46,263 bases of DNA from a virus. The notes beneath the pieces are model-generated. The model was not told the DNA's origin, searched no databases, and was given only the letters and a program-made list of their open reading frames with translations. Positions 31,134-38,476 of the stretch are shown here, piece by piece. The DNA is taken from positions 1-46,263 of IMG/VR virus record IMGVR_UViG_3300042731_004634; one strand, written 5' to 3'. Both the position numbers and the translations under genes were made by a program. The number at the start of each line of letters is the position of its first letter. Position 1 is the stretch's first letter.

Positions 31134-31695
31134 CATTATTGATAAATTAAGACAAAAATATCCGGATAAAGAATTTGTTGACGCAGATATAGAAATAATT
31201 GAAAAATGCATTGATGGTAATTATACAGAAGATGATTTTTTCTATGCATGTGAAAAATTATTCAAAACAACAAAAGCAAAATCTATTAAATGCTTTCAAA
31301 AGAAAAAAGTGTTTATTGATTATAGAAATATGCATAGAGATAATTTCCCTGCATGGGTTAGTAATTTATCTTATGATGATCAGTTTGCATTGAAAGAAAT
31401 ATATAGGGAAATAGTATCTAGGCTTATGTTAGAGCACGATTATTACAATTGTAATCATCCTGATATATTAGAGTTAATCCAGGCATATCACAAAGAGAGC
31501 GTTCCTTATTGGTGTATCCGGGCCTGCATTATTCATGAGCTTAATTATTATATTCCGATGAAAAAACAGCAACTGATTGAGTTTATGAATAATGCAAAAA
31601 TATTTAAAGAAAAGTGTAAAGAAATATATAGAAAAAATAGAGATTTTAAAAAAGAATCTCAAGAATATTTAAAAGAGATAGGAGTAATAAAATGA
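31126..31695 (+). CDS. Hypothetical protein
   Basis: 189 residues, overlapping the previous gene by 8 bases. Mostly helical with SVPYWCIRACIIHELNYYIPM and a pattern of cysteines (residues 26, 42 and others) without regular spacing. It looks like a globular DNA-metabolism accessory protein, but I recognise no family. Confidence 0.65.
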   Translation: MNNIIDKLRQKYPDKEFVDADIEIIEKCIDGNYTEDDFFYACEKLFKTTKAKSIKCFQKKKVFIDYRNMHRDNFPAWVSNLSYDDQFALKEIYREIVSRLMLEHDYYNCNHPDILELIQAYHKESVPYWCIRACIIHELNYYIPMKKQQLIEFMNNAKIFKEKCKEIYRKNRDFKKESQEYLKEIGVIK

Positions 31696-32075
31696 AAATA
31701 TATAAATCTATAATAATAACAATTAAAATAATTTATTATTATATAAAGATAATTATATTAAAAAATATAAAAAAGTTAATCTTGGTTAATTTCCCTTATA
31801 AAAAACATACTATTTTAATTGGGGATGAAACTGAAATTATAATTGATTATTCATTGAATGTAAAAAATATTCCAAATTGCTCATTTAATAAATTATTTAT
31901 AGGAAATTATAGATTTTATAAAAATGTGAATTGTATAAGAGTATACAATTTAAATTTAGGGAATTGTAAAAGTAGCTTTGTTAATTGTATAAATATTAAA
32001 AGTTGTATAAATTTTAATAATGTTAAAAAATTTAAACTAAGAGAAAAGAAATTATATTTTTGGAGTAAAAGATGA
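31692..32075 (+). CDS. Membrane-anchored hypothetical protein
   Basis: 127 residues, ATGA overlap. Hydrophobic N-terminal helix (about 5-30) with interspersed lysines. The second half has strand-like repeats (FYKNVNCIRVYNLNLGNCKS, INIKSCINFNNVKKFKL) similar to a short beta-solenoid. No family recognised. Confidence 0.55.
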   Translation: MKIYKSIIITIKIIYYYIKIIILKNIKKLILVNFPYKKHTILIGDETEIIIDYSLNVKNIPNCSFNKLFIGNYRFYKNVNCIRVYNLNLGNCKSSFVNCINIKSCINFNNVKKFKLREKKLYFWSKR

Positions 32076-32140
32076 AAATATTTGAACGACAAAAAACATT
32101 TAAAAGAAAAGCAAAAGAAGAATTAAATATAATAAAATAA
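32072..32140 (+). CDS. 22-residue basic peptide
   Basis: MKIFERQKTFKRKAKEELNI... begins in ATGA overlap with the previous stop. GGAG lies 9 bases upstream. Possibly a real micro-gene, possibly chance. Confidence 0.35.
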   Translation: MKIFERQKTFKRKAKEELNIIK

Positions 32141-32157
32141 AAAAAACAGGAAAAAAT

Positions 32158-32415
32158 ATGAAGTTGGATTATGAAAAAATAATTAAACAGGCTGAAAAGC
32201 TGAGCATATTCCCAGCATGTATAATTAAGAGAAAGCTTAATTACAGAAAGTCAAACGATAAAAAATGCTGTGGTAAATGCGCAAACAAAACAAAAGTTAA
32301 TTATAAAGACCGGGAAGCTATTCAATGTAAAATAATAGGCGAATATAATAATATTAACCATGATGTTGAATTAAATTATATTTGCTTAAAATATAAATAT
32401 GGAGGAATGCAATGA
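32158..32415 (+). CDS. Cysteine-rich small protein
   Basis: 85 residues; CAGGA upstream. KKCCGKCANK then QCKIIG and NYICLKY form a likely four-cysteine zinc site. This small family occurs in phage early regions; function unknown. Confidence 0.6.
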   Translation: MKLDYEKIIKQAEKLSIFPACIIKRKLNYRKSNDKKCCGKCANKTKVNYKDREAIQCKIIGEYNNINHDVELNYICLKYKYGGMQ

Positions 32416-32801
32416 TTGAACCTTTTAAAGGTGAGTTTGAATTATTTGATGTAAAAAGTCGAAGGAATGTGACTGACAAAAAATTAAGGCTGATTTTAGA
32501 ATGTCCTAGGGAAATTGAAAAAGATGAAGAGTTAACAGCGTATAAGTTCAAGAACGTTAAAGTTAACATCATCTTAAAGGGTAGCGAATCAACAAAAAAA
32601 ATTGAAGGTACATTTGAAGTTTACAATGTTGATACAAGAAGACTGAAAAACGGAAATAAGATTAGGCTTGTCTTAGAGCAGATGTATGATAAGGATCAAG
32701 ATCTAATTTGTACAGAGTTTAAGTTTTATGACGTAATTTTATCTATGGAGGCTTTACCGGACGATATGTTTGAGGACATTGAAGATCCGGAAGTGGAATA
32801 A
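32412..32801 (+). CDS. Protein with internal duplication
   Basis: 129 residues, ATGA overlap. Two halves align: GEFELFDVKSRRNVTDKKLR with GTFEVYNVDTRRLKNGNKIR, and TAYKFKNVKVNIIL with TEFKFYDVILSM. Each is a beta-rich repeat of about 50 residues. The tail is acidic (DDMFEDIEDPEVE). Perhaps a small OB or Tudor-like tandem; I do not recognise the family. Confidence 0.65.
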   Translation: MIEPFKGEFELFDVKSRRNVTDKKLRLILECPREIEKDEELTAYKFKNVKVNIILKGSESTKKIEGTFEVYNVDTRRLKNGNKIRLVLEQMYDKDQDLICTEFKFYDVILSMEALPDDMFEDIEDPEVE

Positions 32802-32807
32802 TTTATA

Positions 32808-32917
32808 ATAGTTGCTATGTGGCTGAAAAATGCTTATATCAGGGCGAGCGTCTGAAATCTGGAAATGAGTAATTATAGTTAAGTATCCAGAAACTTAATT
32901 ATAACCATAGCAACTAT
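32808..32917 (+). ncRNA. tRNA-Leu-like element, divergent copy 3
   Basis: Same closing helix ATAGTTGCTATG/CATAGCAACTAT (32808-32819 with 32906-32917), the same TGGC start, and TAAGTATC...GAA...CTTA like the T arm of the other copies. The T-arm helix is extended to 12 pairs with loop ATCCAGAA. TCAGG-GCGAGCG-TCTGA forms a 5-pair stem and 7-base loop with GAG at the anticodon position (a Leu anticodon) but C in place of U33. The middle has no close identity to copies 1 and 2. Confidence 0.65.
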
Positions 32918-32939
32918 TTATATTAAAGGGATGAATGTT

Positions 32940-33113
32940 ATGATTGATCAAAATGGAAATGAAATTATTTTAATGAGTAAAGAAGAAGCAGATGCATCGG
33001 TTGAAGAAATGACTAATATGATTGAATTTTTTGATGGTATATGTGAATATTGTGGAGAGAAAAGAATGAATTGTGATTATGAAACTTGTAAATCATTTGA
33101 TGAGTATAGATAA
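32940..33113 (+). CDS. Small cysteine-containing protein
   Basis: 57 residues from ATG 32940 (AAAGGG upstream at good spacing; ATG 32931 is too close). The tail CEYCGEKRMNCDYETCKSF carries CxxC plus two further cysteines, a likely zinc site. Located between RNA elements 3 and 2. Confidence 0.6.
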   Translation: MIDQNGNEIILMSKEEADASVEEMTNMIEFFDGICEYCGEKRMNCDYETCKSFDEYR

Positions 33114-33119
33114 TATTAT

Positions 33120-33236
33120 ATAGTTGCTATGTGGCGGAAGATAGACGCTATGCATAATAGATGAGGATGAAGATTATGCGGAGAAAGTCCCATGGTTAAC
33201 CATCGTGTAAGTATCGAATCTTACCATAGCAACTAT
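33120..33236 (+). ncRNA. tRNA-Leu-like element, copy 2
   Basis: 117 bases, identical to copy 1 (27649-27765) except T27753 to C33224, which turns a G-U pair of the T stem into G-C. The pairing-preserving change supports an RNA rather than a DNA element. Lies between two protein genes in the same orientation as copy 1. Confidence 0.7.
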
Positions 33237-33284
33237 TTATTTATATAAGGATTTTAAAGTATATTTAAAAAGGAGAATAATAAT

Positions 33285-33473
33285 ATGGTTAATTTTTATG
33301 TTGATAAAAAAAATATTTTTAAAAGCAGTGCAGGAAAAAATTTTTATGCTAAAAAAGGGGATATAATTATATTAAATAATATTAAATATCAAATAATTAG
33401 CATTAAAAAAGAATTTACTTTTGAAGAATTTAGCAGGGATGAAAATCAATTTGTATATTTGGAAAGTATTTAA
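33285..33473 (+). CDS. Small hypothetical protein
   Basis: 62 residues; AGGAG upstream. Beta-rich, basic N-terminus, with KKGDIIILNNIKYQIISIKK resembling a small barrel. No family recognised. Confidence 0.6.
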   Translation: MVNFYVDKKNIFKSSAGKNFYAKKGDIIILNNIKYQIISIKKEFTFEEFSRDENQFVYLESI

Positions 33474-33474
33474 C

Positions 33475-33873
33475 ATGAAAAATATAATAATATTATTTTT
33501 GTTTTTTATCACTTTATTTTGTTATGCTGATATGACAAAAGTCAAAATAATAAAAACTATGCCGGCATCCCAAAATAATAATTATACTAAAATAAATATA
33601 GTTAAATATCGGGGATATACAGGATTTAAGGTCGGAAATTTATATTTATTATCTTTAAGATTTTTTGATACTATAAATCATGAAAAGCAGATTTACAAAT
33701 GGTATATATTTACGGAATGTGGACAGGAATTTTTGAGGGTTAATGACAATGTATGGTGCTTGTCAGTTATCCAGGATGATTATATAGAGTTTATTTTTAA
33801 TTTAGATATATTTAAATATAACAAGTTAAAATATCTAAATTTGAAAGTTAAATTAAAGGAGGTTAAAAAATGA
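33475..33873 (+). CDS. Secreted protein with signal peptide
   Basis: 132 residues from ATG 33475, one base after the previous stop; weak ribosome site. A signal peptide MKNIIILFLFFITLFCYA ends near residue 18. A cysteine at 16 is too early for a clear lipobox. The mature part is beta-rich. Exported early phage proteins are often superinfection factors; here that is only a suggestion. Confidence 0.65.
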   Translation: MKNIIILFLFFITLFCYADMTKVKIIKTMPASQNNNYTKINIVKYRGYTGFKVGNLYLLSLRFFDTINHEKQIYKWYIFTECGQEFLRVNDNVWCLSVIQDDYIEFIFNLDIFKYNKLKYLNLKVKLKEVKK

Positions 33874-34394
33874 AAGTATATTGTGTAGACTGTATATATT
33901 ATTATGATCTTGATATCAGAAAAAAATGCCAATTTTCATTTTCTGAAAAAAAGAAAAATTGCAATGATTGGTTATATGACCCATTCTCAGAGTTAGAAAT
34001 ATGTGAAAAAATAAATAAAAATGGTAACTGTGAGAATTATAAAGAAGGAAAAGAAAGAAATAAACGTAAATATAAATATTGTTATCATTGTATTCATAGA
34101 ATTAAATCGCCTAGGGCTGCTGGTTCAAAATGTGAAGTCACAAAAATTAAAGAGAAAAAAATTGATTATGTTGAAAAAAAAGAAATAAATATATATTATA
34201 ATCAAGAATATTATGAATTGAATGAGAATGGTGATTGCAAATATTTTAGAACATATACGAAATATAAAGAATATTATCCAGATCAAAACGGTGAATTATC
34301 TATTATGGATGATAAAACTGGACAATTAAGCAATTGTGAAGAATATGGGAAATTATCAATATTTAAAAAAATAAAGAAAATTATAAAGGGTTAA
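33870..34394 (+). CDS. Cysteine-rich protein with two related halves
   Basis: 174 residues; AAAGGAGG upstream. VYCVDCIYYYDLDIRKKC, CEKINKNGNCENY and later YKYCYHCIHR, GDCKYFRTY show two CxxC...C...GxCxxY units. Likely two zinc-binding modules. Ends in a basic helix (FKKIKKIIKG). Confidence 0.65.
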   Translation: MKVYCVDCIYYYDLDIRKKCQFSFSEKKKNCNDWLYDPFSELEICEKINKNGNCENYKEGKERNKRKYKYCYHCIHRIKSPRAAGSKCEVTKIKEKKIDYVEKKEINIYYNQEYYELNENGDCKYFRTYTKYKEYYPDQNGELSIMDDKTGQLSNCEEYGKLSIFKKIKKIIKG

Positions 34395-34413
34395 AATCCT
34401 ATGTATCGGGATT
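34395..34413 (+). promoter_or_regulatory. Hairpin with RUGUAKC loop, third occurrence
   Basis: AATCCT pairs with GGGATT (34395-34400 with 34408-34413, one U-G) around ATGTATC. Stem and loop resemble those at 24703 and 24847. Confidence 0.5.
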
Positions 34414-34456
34414 AAAATAAATTAAAGTTTATTTTGAATTTATTTTATTATTTGTT

Positions 34457-34482
34457 CAAGGCAGGATTGATTTCTTGCCTTG
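34457..34482 (+). terminator. Candidate terminator hairpin
   Basis: CAAGGCA (34457-34463) pairs with TGCCTTG (34476-34482), followed by TTTATT. The 12-base loop is large for a terminator; it lies directly before the ribosome site AAAGGA of the next gene. Confidence 0.5.
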
Positions 34483-34500
34483 TTTATTAAAGGAATTATT

Positions 34501-34671
34501 ATGACACCATTTCAATTATTAGACAAAATTGAGGAAAAATCAAAGGTTTTACTACTCCCAGGAAAAGACCATGCCTTTTATCATGGATTTTATAGGGGTT
34601 TATTAAGTATTTTGATTAAAAAAAATAAAAAAGTAGAAAAATTTTTAAAAGAAAGGTATGAAATAAAATGA
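34501..34671 (+). CDS. Small hypothetical protein
   Basis: 56 residues from ATG 34501 (AAAGGA upstream; a TTG at 34480 overlaps the hairpin). Contains LLLPGKDHAFYHGFYRG, a distinctive motif in the middle of a helical protein. No family recognised. Confidence 0.6.
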   Translation: MTPFQLLDKIEEKSKVLLLPGKDHAFYHGFYRGLLSILIKKNKKVEKFLKERYEIK

Positions 34672-34919
34672 AAAAAAATTTAGTTTTAGAAGTTTTTTTT
34701 AAAAATACTTTAACAATTCAAAAGCAAGGAATAGCAATATTTTATGTGTATGATTTAGAGCATAATCTTGTGATAGAAAAAAAATATAAAATAAAAGAAT
34801 TTAAAGGTGTAGAATATGCTAATTTATTATTAAGTTTCTTAGAAGAAATGGATTATGATCTTATATCAATGATAGCGGCAGGTGAAGGATACGTATATTT
34901 AATACAGGAGGTCAAATAA
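34668..34919 (+). CDS. Hypothetical protein
   Basis: 83 residues, ATGA overlap. Beta strands then a helix, with EFKGVEYANLLLSFLEEMDY. No family recognised. Confidence 0.6.
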   Translation: MKKNLVLEVFFKNTLTIQKQGIAIFYVYDLEHNLVIEKKYKIKEFKGVEYANLLLSFLEEMDYDLISMIAAGEGYVYLIQEVK

Positions 34920-35110
34920 TGAAACATTTAAATAAATTATATATAAATAATCTTGACGAACTGTCTAATGTGATGAAACCATTTAACCGGTTTTTAGATG
35001 ATATTATTTATTTTAGCTTAGAGCAGAGAGAAAATAAAAGCGGTGAATATTGGGTTGTAGTTATTATTTTATCTGAAAGAATATTTAATTTGAAAGGATA
35101 TAGTTATTAA
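34919..35110 (+). CDS. Hypothetical protein
   Basis: 63 residues; GGAGGT upstream. Acidic/aromatic (DIIYFSLEQRENKSGEYWVV). One-base overlap with the previous stop. Confidence 0.6.
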   Translation: MKHLNKLYINNLDELSNVMKPFNRFLDDIIYFSLEQRENKSGEYWVVVIILSERIFNLKGYSY

Positions 35111-35111
35111 A

Positions 35112-35627
35112 ATGAATATTATATCAATAGATCCGTCATTAACAAGTACCGGGATATTTATCAATAAAGGACGAAAAAATCTAACAATATCGACAGCTAA
35201 ATTAAAATCAGAAAAAGAAAAATATAATTATATTCGAGAGTGTTTTGAGGTGATAATAGATGAAAATAAAATTGGTTTATGTTTGATGGAAGATTACGGC
35301 TATTCAACACAGAGAATGAAAACGCAAGCGGAAGTTAAGGGTATCATATTATCAATAATGTATAAGAATGATATACCGGTAATGAAAATTCCGATTAACA
35401 CCTGGAAATCTTTGATTGATTATTTACCAGATGAAAAAGATAAAAAAAAGAAAAAACCTTACATGCAAAAAATAAATGAACATTATAAAAAAGAGTTCAA
35501 AAGCACAGATGAATGTGATGCATACTTAATCATGCGAGCTTGTTATCTTGCTTATCAAGGGGCCTGTAAGATTGAATCACATTTGTTATTGCAACGAAAG
35601 TTAAAAGCGATGGGAGAATTATTTTGA
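35112..35627 (+). CDS. RuvC-like Holliday junction resolvase
   Basis: 171 residues. The RNase H-fold acidic residues are present: D7 (SIDPSLTSTG), E60 (LMEDYGY), and D133/D136 (STDECDAY). A basic stretch KDKKKKK (about 109-115) may contact DNA. It would resolve branched replication or packaging intermediates before headful or cos cutting. Last recognised early gene; starts two bases after the previous stop. Confidence 0.88.
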   Translation: MNIISIDPSLTSTGIFINKGRKNLTISTAKLKSEKEKYNYIRECFEVIIDENKIGLCLMEDYGYSTQRMKTQAEVKGIILSIMYKNDIPVMKIPINTWKSLIDYLPDEKDKKKKKPYMQKINEHYKKEFKSTDECDAYLIMRACYLAYQGACKIESHLLLQRKLKAMGELF

Positions 35628-35803
35628 TAGAATCAAGATTAGAGATTGAAACCAAAGCAGAAAAAGAAAAAGTGTTATATAATTTTTATAAAAAAATAAA
35701 TCAGGCATTGCAGGAAAATAACCCGATGGAAATAAGCCTGATAGTAGGTGCTTTTCATGTGTATGTTAATACAACGAAAACTTACAATTTAGATAAGAGT
35801 TGA
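35624..35803 (+). CDS. Small protein with TTG start
   Basis: 59 residues. TTG 35624 overlaps the resolvase stop, with GGGAGA well placed upstream. IESRLEIETKAEKEKVLY and SLIVGAFHVYVNTTKTYN suggest a helix-strand fold. TTG starts also occur at 38196, 38477 and 43400. Confidence 0.6.
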   Translation: MIESRLEIETKAEKEKVLYNFYKKINQALQENNPMEISLIVGAFHVYVNTTKTYNLDKS

Positions 35804-35876
35804 TTAAATAATTATAAAGTGTTATATTGTTAATAACTTCCCTCCCAGGGGAAAATCAAAAAATCTGTCATTTAAA

Positions 35877-35900
35877 GCCCGGGCTAAGCTCGGGTTTTTT
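35877..35900 (+). terminator. Rho-independent terminator ending the early region
   Basis: GCCCGGGC (35877-35884) pairs with GCTCGGGT (35888-35895), 8 pairs with two G-U, loop TAA, then T6 to 35900. Strong and correctly oriented, just before the late promoter. Confidence 0.9.
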
Positions 35901-35903
35901 ATA

Positions 35904-35930
35904 TTGAAAAAAAAGTAAAAATAGTATAAA
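35904..35930 (+). promoter_or_regulatory. Candidate late promoter
   Basis: TTGAAA (35904-35909) and TATAAA (35925-35930) with a short 15-base spacer. Weak match, as expected if a phage activator is needed. Positioned after the terminator and before the packaging genes. Confidence 0.45.
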
Positions 35931-35949
35931 ATAGAATTAAGAGCTTATC

Positions 35950-36102
35950 ATGAAAGATAGACAAGGCAAGTATTATTACAATGATTACAATTTCGAAAAC
36001 TATAATAATATTCCTCCCGGCAGTATGCACTTTTTAAGAGCAGATAATGAATATATAAGACTGAAAAATGAAATAGAGAGAGAAGATGAAGAAAATATAT
36101 AA
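35950..36102 (+). CDS. Small hypothetical protein, first late gene
   Basis: 50 residues (MKDRQGKYYYNDYNFENY...). No good ribosome site; the predicted transcript start is only about 8 bases upstream, so it may be near-leaderless. Contains NNIPPGSMHFLRADNEY. Unknown role before the terminase. Confidence 0.55.
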   Translation: MKDRQGKYYYNDYNFENYNNIPPGSMHFLRADNEYIRLKNEIEREDEENI

Positions 36103-36313
36103 TGGGTATATGGGCGGGTATATAATTGATTGTATAGAACTCAACAAAACTTTTGAATGTAAAAAATTTGGAGTTAAAGGCATAAATGTTCCGGTAAGGA
36201 TAAAAGAAATAGATATAAGACAAGGTGAAAAAAGATATTATCTAATTTTTGATAAATCGATAACAAGAATATTTGTGAAAAAAAATATAAATAATAGGCA
36301 GAGAAAAATATGA
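36086..36313 (+). CDS. Small hypothetical protein
   Basis: 75 residues overlapping the previous gene by 17 bases; GAGAGAGAAG upstream. Beta-rich with basic C-terminus (VKKNINNRQRKI). No family recognised. Confidence 0.55.
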   Translation: MKKIYNGYMGGYIIDCIELNKTFECKKFGVKGINVPVRIKEIDIRQGEKRYYLIFDKSITRIFVKKNINNRQRKI

Positions 36314-36780
36314 TTGACAGGAAACATGCAGGTGGAAGACCTCTATTATATAATAGTCCAGAAGATTTGGAAAAGGCTATACTAGAATATTATAAAGAAT
36401 GTAAAGATAATAAAAAAACTATAATAACCAAAGAAGGCAAAGAAATAAAAATAAGTTTTCCATTGATACCTACAATAGCGGGTTTAGCCTATCACTTAGG
36501 TATAGACAGGCATACGATATATAATTATGAAAAAAGAGATGAGTATTTCCACACTATAAAAAAGGCGAGAGATTATATATTATCACAGATGGAAAGTTCA
36601 TTGATGAATAGTGACGGAAATGTGACTGGAAAAATATTTCTTGCGAAGAATTATGGATATACGGATAAAAAAGAAATAGAACATTCAGGTGATTTAAATA
36701 TTTATCAACAATTATCTAATTTATCAGAAGATGAATTTAATAAGATGAAAAAGAAAATTAAAAATGCTAACAAAGAGTGA
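36310..36780 (+). CDS. terS: Terminase small subunit
   Basis: 156 residues. Opening HAGGRPLLYNSPEDLEKAI, helix-turn-helix TIAGLAYHLGIDRHTIYNYE (about 57-76) and a distal FLAKNYGYTDKKE are characteristic of small terminase subunits. Binds the packaging-start DNA and presents it to the large subunit. Overlaps both neighbours. Confidence 0.92.
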   Translation: MIDRKHAGGRPLLYNSPEDLEKAILEYYKECKDNKKTIITKEGKEIKISFPLIPTIAGLAYHLGIDRHTIYNYEKRDEYFHTIKKARDYILSQMESSLMNSDGNVTGKIFLAKNYGYTDKKEIEHSGDLNIYQQLSNLSEDEFNKMKKKIKNANKE

Positions 36781-38206
36781 TATCTGCGAATATGTTCTAG
36801 AAGTATCAGAGACTATAAGAAAAGCTAAGGATAATTTTTGGATATTCTGTAAATTGCTGCATGGATATAAAGATTATTGGTGGCATTTAAAAGAATTATG
36901 CAATATATTACAATCCTTTTATGAAAATAAGTTAATAAATAAAGAAACTGATTCGCCTTATAAAAAATTGATGATTAACTTACCTCCTAGACATTATAAA
37001 ACTAGAACACTTATATTATTTTCATGCTGGATTTTAGGGAAAAATATAGATGAAAAAATTATATCAACAGCTTACAATGATGATCTTGCAACTGAATTTT
37101 CGAGATATACAAGAGATGAAATATCAAGAGAAAAAAATTTCGACTATGAAGTAGTCTATTCAGATATATTCCCGAACACAAAAATAAAATATGGAGATTC
37201 TAGTCATCGAAAGTGGGCATTAGAAGGGAAGCATTTTTCATATAAAGGTGTAGGTATAGGAGGTTCAATTACAGGGAAAGGATGCAGCATGGCCGTCATA
37301 GATGATCAGATCAAAAATTATGAAGAAGCATGTAGTGAATTGGCACTTGAAAAAATATGGAATTGGTATACAGGTACATTTTTATCGAGGCTAGAAGAAG
37401 GAGCGAAGCAAATAATAGTTATGACAAGATGGACAGATAAAGATATTTGCGGGATGATTCAGGAAGATAAAGAAGAATCAAAAGAGTGGTATTATCACAG
37501 GAAAGAAGTGTGGACAAAAGAGGAAGGAATGCTATGCGAAGATATGCTATCTTATGAGACATATCTTGATAAAAAAAAGATAATGAATGAAAACATATTT
37601 TATTCAAATTATCATAATGTCACAATACAAAAAAAAGGAAGGCTATATAAAAAATTCTCTACATATGATGATTTTGTATATCAAAAAAATGGGACTTTAT
37701 GTTATAACCGGTTTATTGGGTATATAGATTACGCAGATGAAGGAGATAATTATTTATGCTGTATATTTGGGCTAGAATATTTAAAAGCTGGGTATGTCAC
37801 AGAAGTAATATACACACAAGAGCAGTCCGAAAAAACAGAAGATTTAATTGTTGACGCTATAATAAGAAATAAAACAATGAACATAAAAATTGAGAGTCAA
37901 TCAGGAGGGAAAGCTTTTGCAAGAAATGTTGAAAGGAAACTGAAAGAAAAAGGAATACATAATGTTAGCATTGAATGGTTTCATCAAAGCAAAAATAAAT
38001 TGAGTAGAATATTTAGTAATCAAACAAATGTAGAAAAAAGAGTATTATTCCCAAAAGATTGGGCTTATAGATGGACAGATTTTTTTAAGGCAGTTAGTAC
38101 TTTTATGAAAAGCAAAAAAAATAAATATGACGATGCCCCAGATGGTTTAACTGGATTTATTGAAATGATAGACGATGGGCAGGGAGGGGTATATTTTGAT
38201 TGGTAG
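36764..38206 (+). CDS. terL: Terminase large subunit
   Basis: 480 residues. ATPase: Walker A variant LPPRHYKTRT at 73-82, Walker B MAVIDDQI with D179-D180, coupling motif VMTRWTDKD. Nuclease: acidic residues in GYIDYADEGDN and near the C-terminus DDAPDGLTG. It starts within the small subunit gene. Motor and headful or cos nuclease; the type of end cannot be read from these motifs alone. Confidence 0.95.
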   Translation: MLTKSDICEYVLEVSETIRKAKDNFWIFCKLLHGYKDYWWHLKELCNILQSFYENKLINKETDSPYKKLMINLPPRHYKTRTLILFSCWILGKNIDEKIISTAYNDDLATEFSRYTRDEISREKNFDYEVVYSDIFPNTKIKYGDSSHRKWALEGKHFSYKGVGIGGSITGKGCSMAVIDDQIKNYEEACSELALEKIWNWYTGTFLSRLEEGAKQIIVMTRWTDKDICGMIQEDKEESKEWYYHRKEVWTKEEGMLCEDMLSYETYLDKKKIMNENIFYSNYHNVTIQKKGRLYKKFSTYDDFVYQKNGTLCYNRFIGYIDYADEGDNYLCCIFGLEYLKAGYVTEVIYTQEQSEKTEDLIVDAIIRNKTMNIKIESQSGGKAFARNVERKLKEKGIHNVSIEWFHQSKNKLSRIFSNQTNVEKRVLFPKDWAYRWTDFFKAVSTFMKSKKNKYDDAPDGLTGFIEMIDDGQGGVYFDW

Positions 38207-38429
38207 TAAAAATAAAATTTCTAATTTAGAGGAAATATTTAAAGATGAGCATAACTTAAAAATTAAAATAAAAGCACTACAAGAAATTGATAGATGGGCT
38301 TATGGAAAAAGAGAAATAATAATAACAAATAAAGGTAATTATTTAATTTATTACAATGATAATAAGATGATTACTGATATCTTTAAAATGTTAAAAAATG
38401 GACAGCGAAAATTGATGAAAACATTGTAA
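38196..38429 (+). CDS. Small hypothetical protein, probable TTG start
   Basis: 77 residues from TTG 38196, which has GGGAGGGG upstream; an in-frame ATG at 38175 lies within the terminase and lacks a site. Helical with GNYLIYYNDNKMITDIFKML. Sits between terminase and portal. Confidence 0.6.
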   Translation: MIGSKNKISNLEEIFKDEHNLKIKIKALQEIDRWAYGKREIIITNKGNYLIYYNDNKMITDIFKMLKNGQRKLMKTL

Positions 38430-38476
38430 TTGACTTATTTTAAGGTTTATTATATAAATAGTTCAGGGGAATAACA

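Noticed and set aside
32072-32140. Treating the 22-codon frame as certain
   Set aside because: Listed only at low confidence because such short frames arise easily by chance in AT-rich DNA.
27649-33236. MITE or other mobile element reading of the 12-base inverted repeats
   Set aside because: No target-site duplications, same orientation in all copies, tRNA-like internal arms and a pairing-preserving difference favour an RNA. Not fully excluded.
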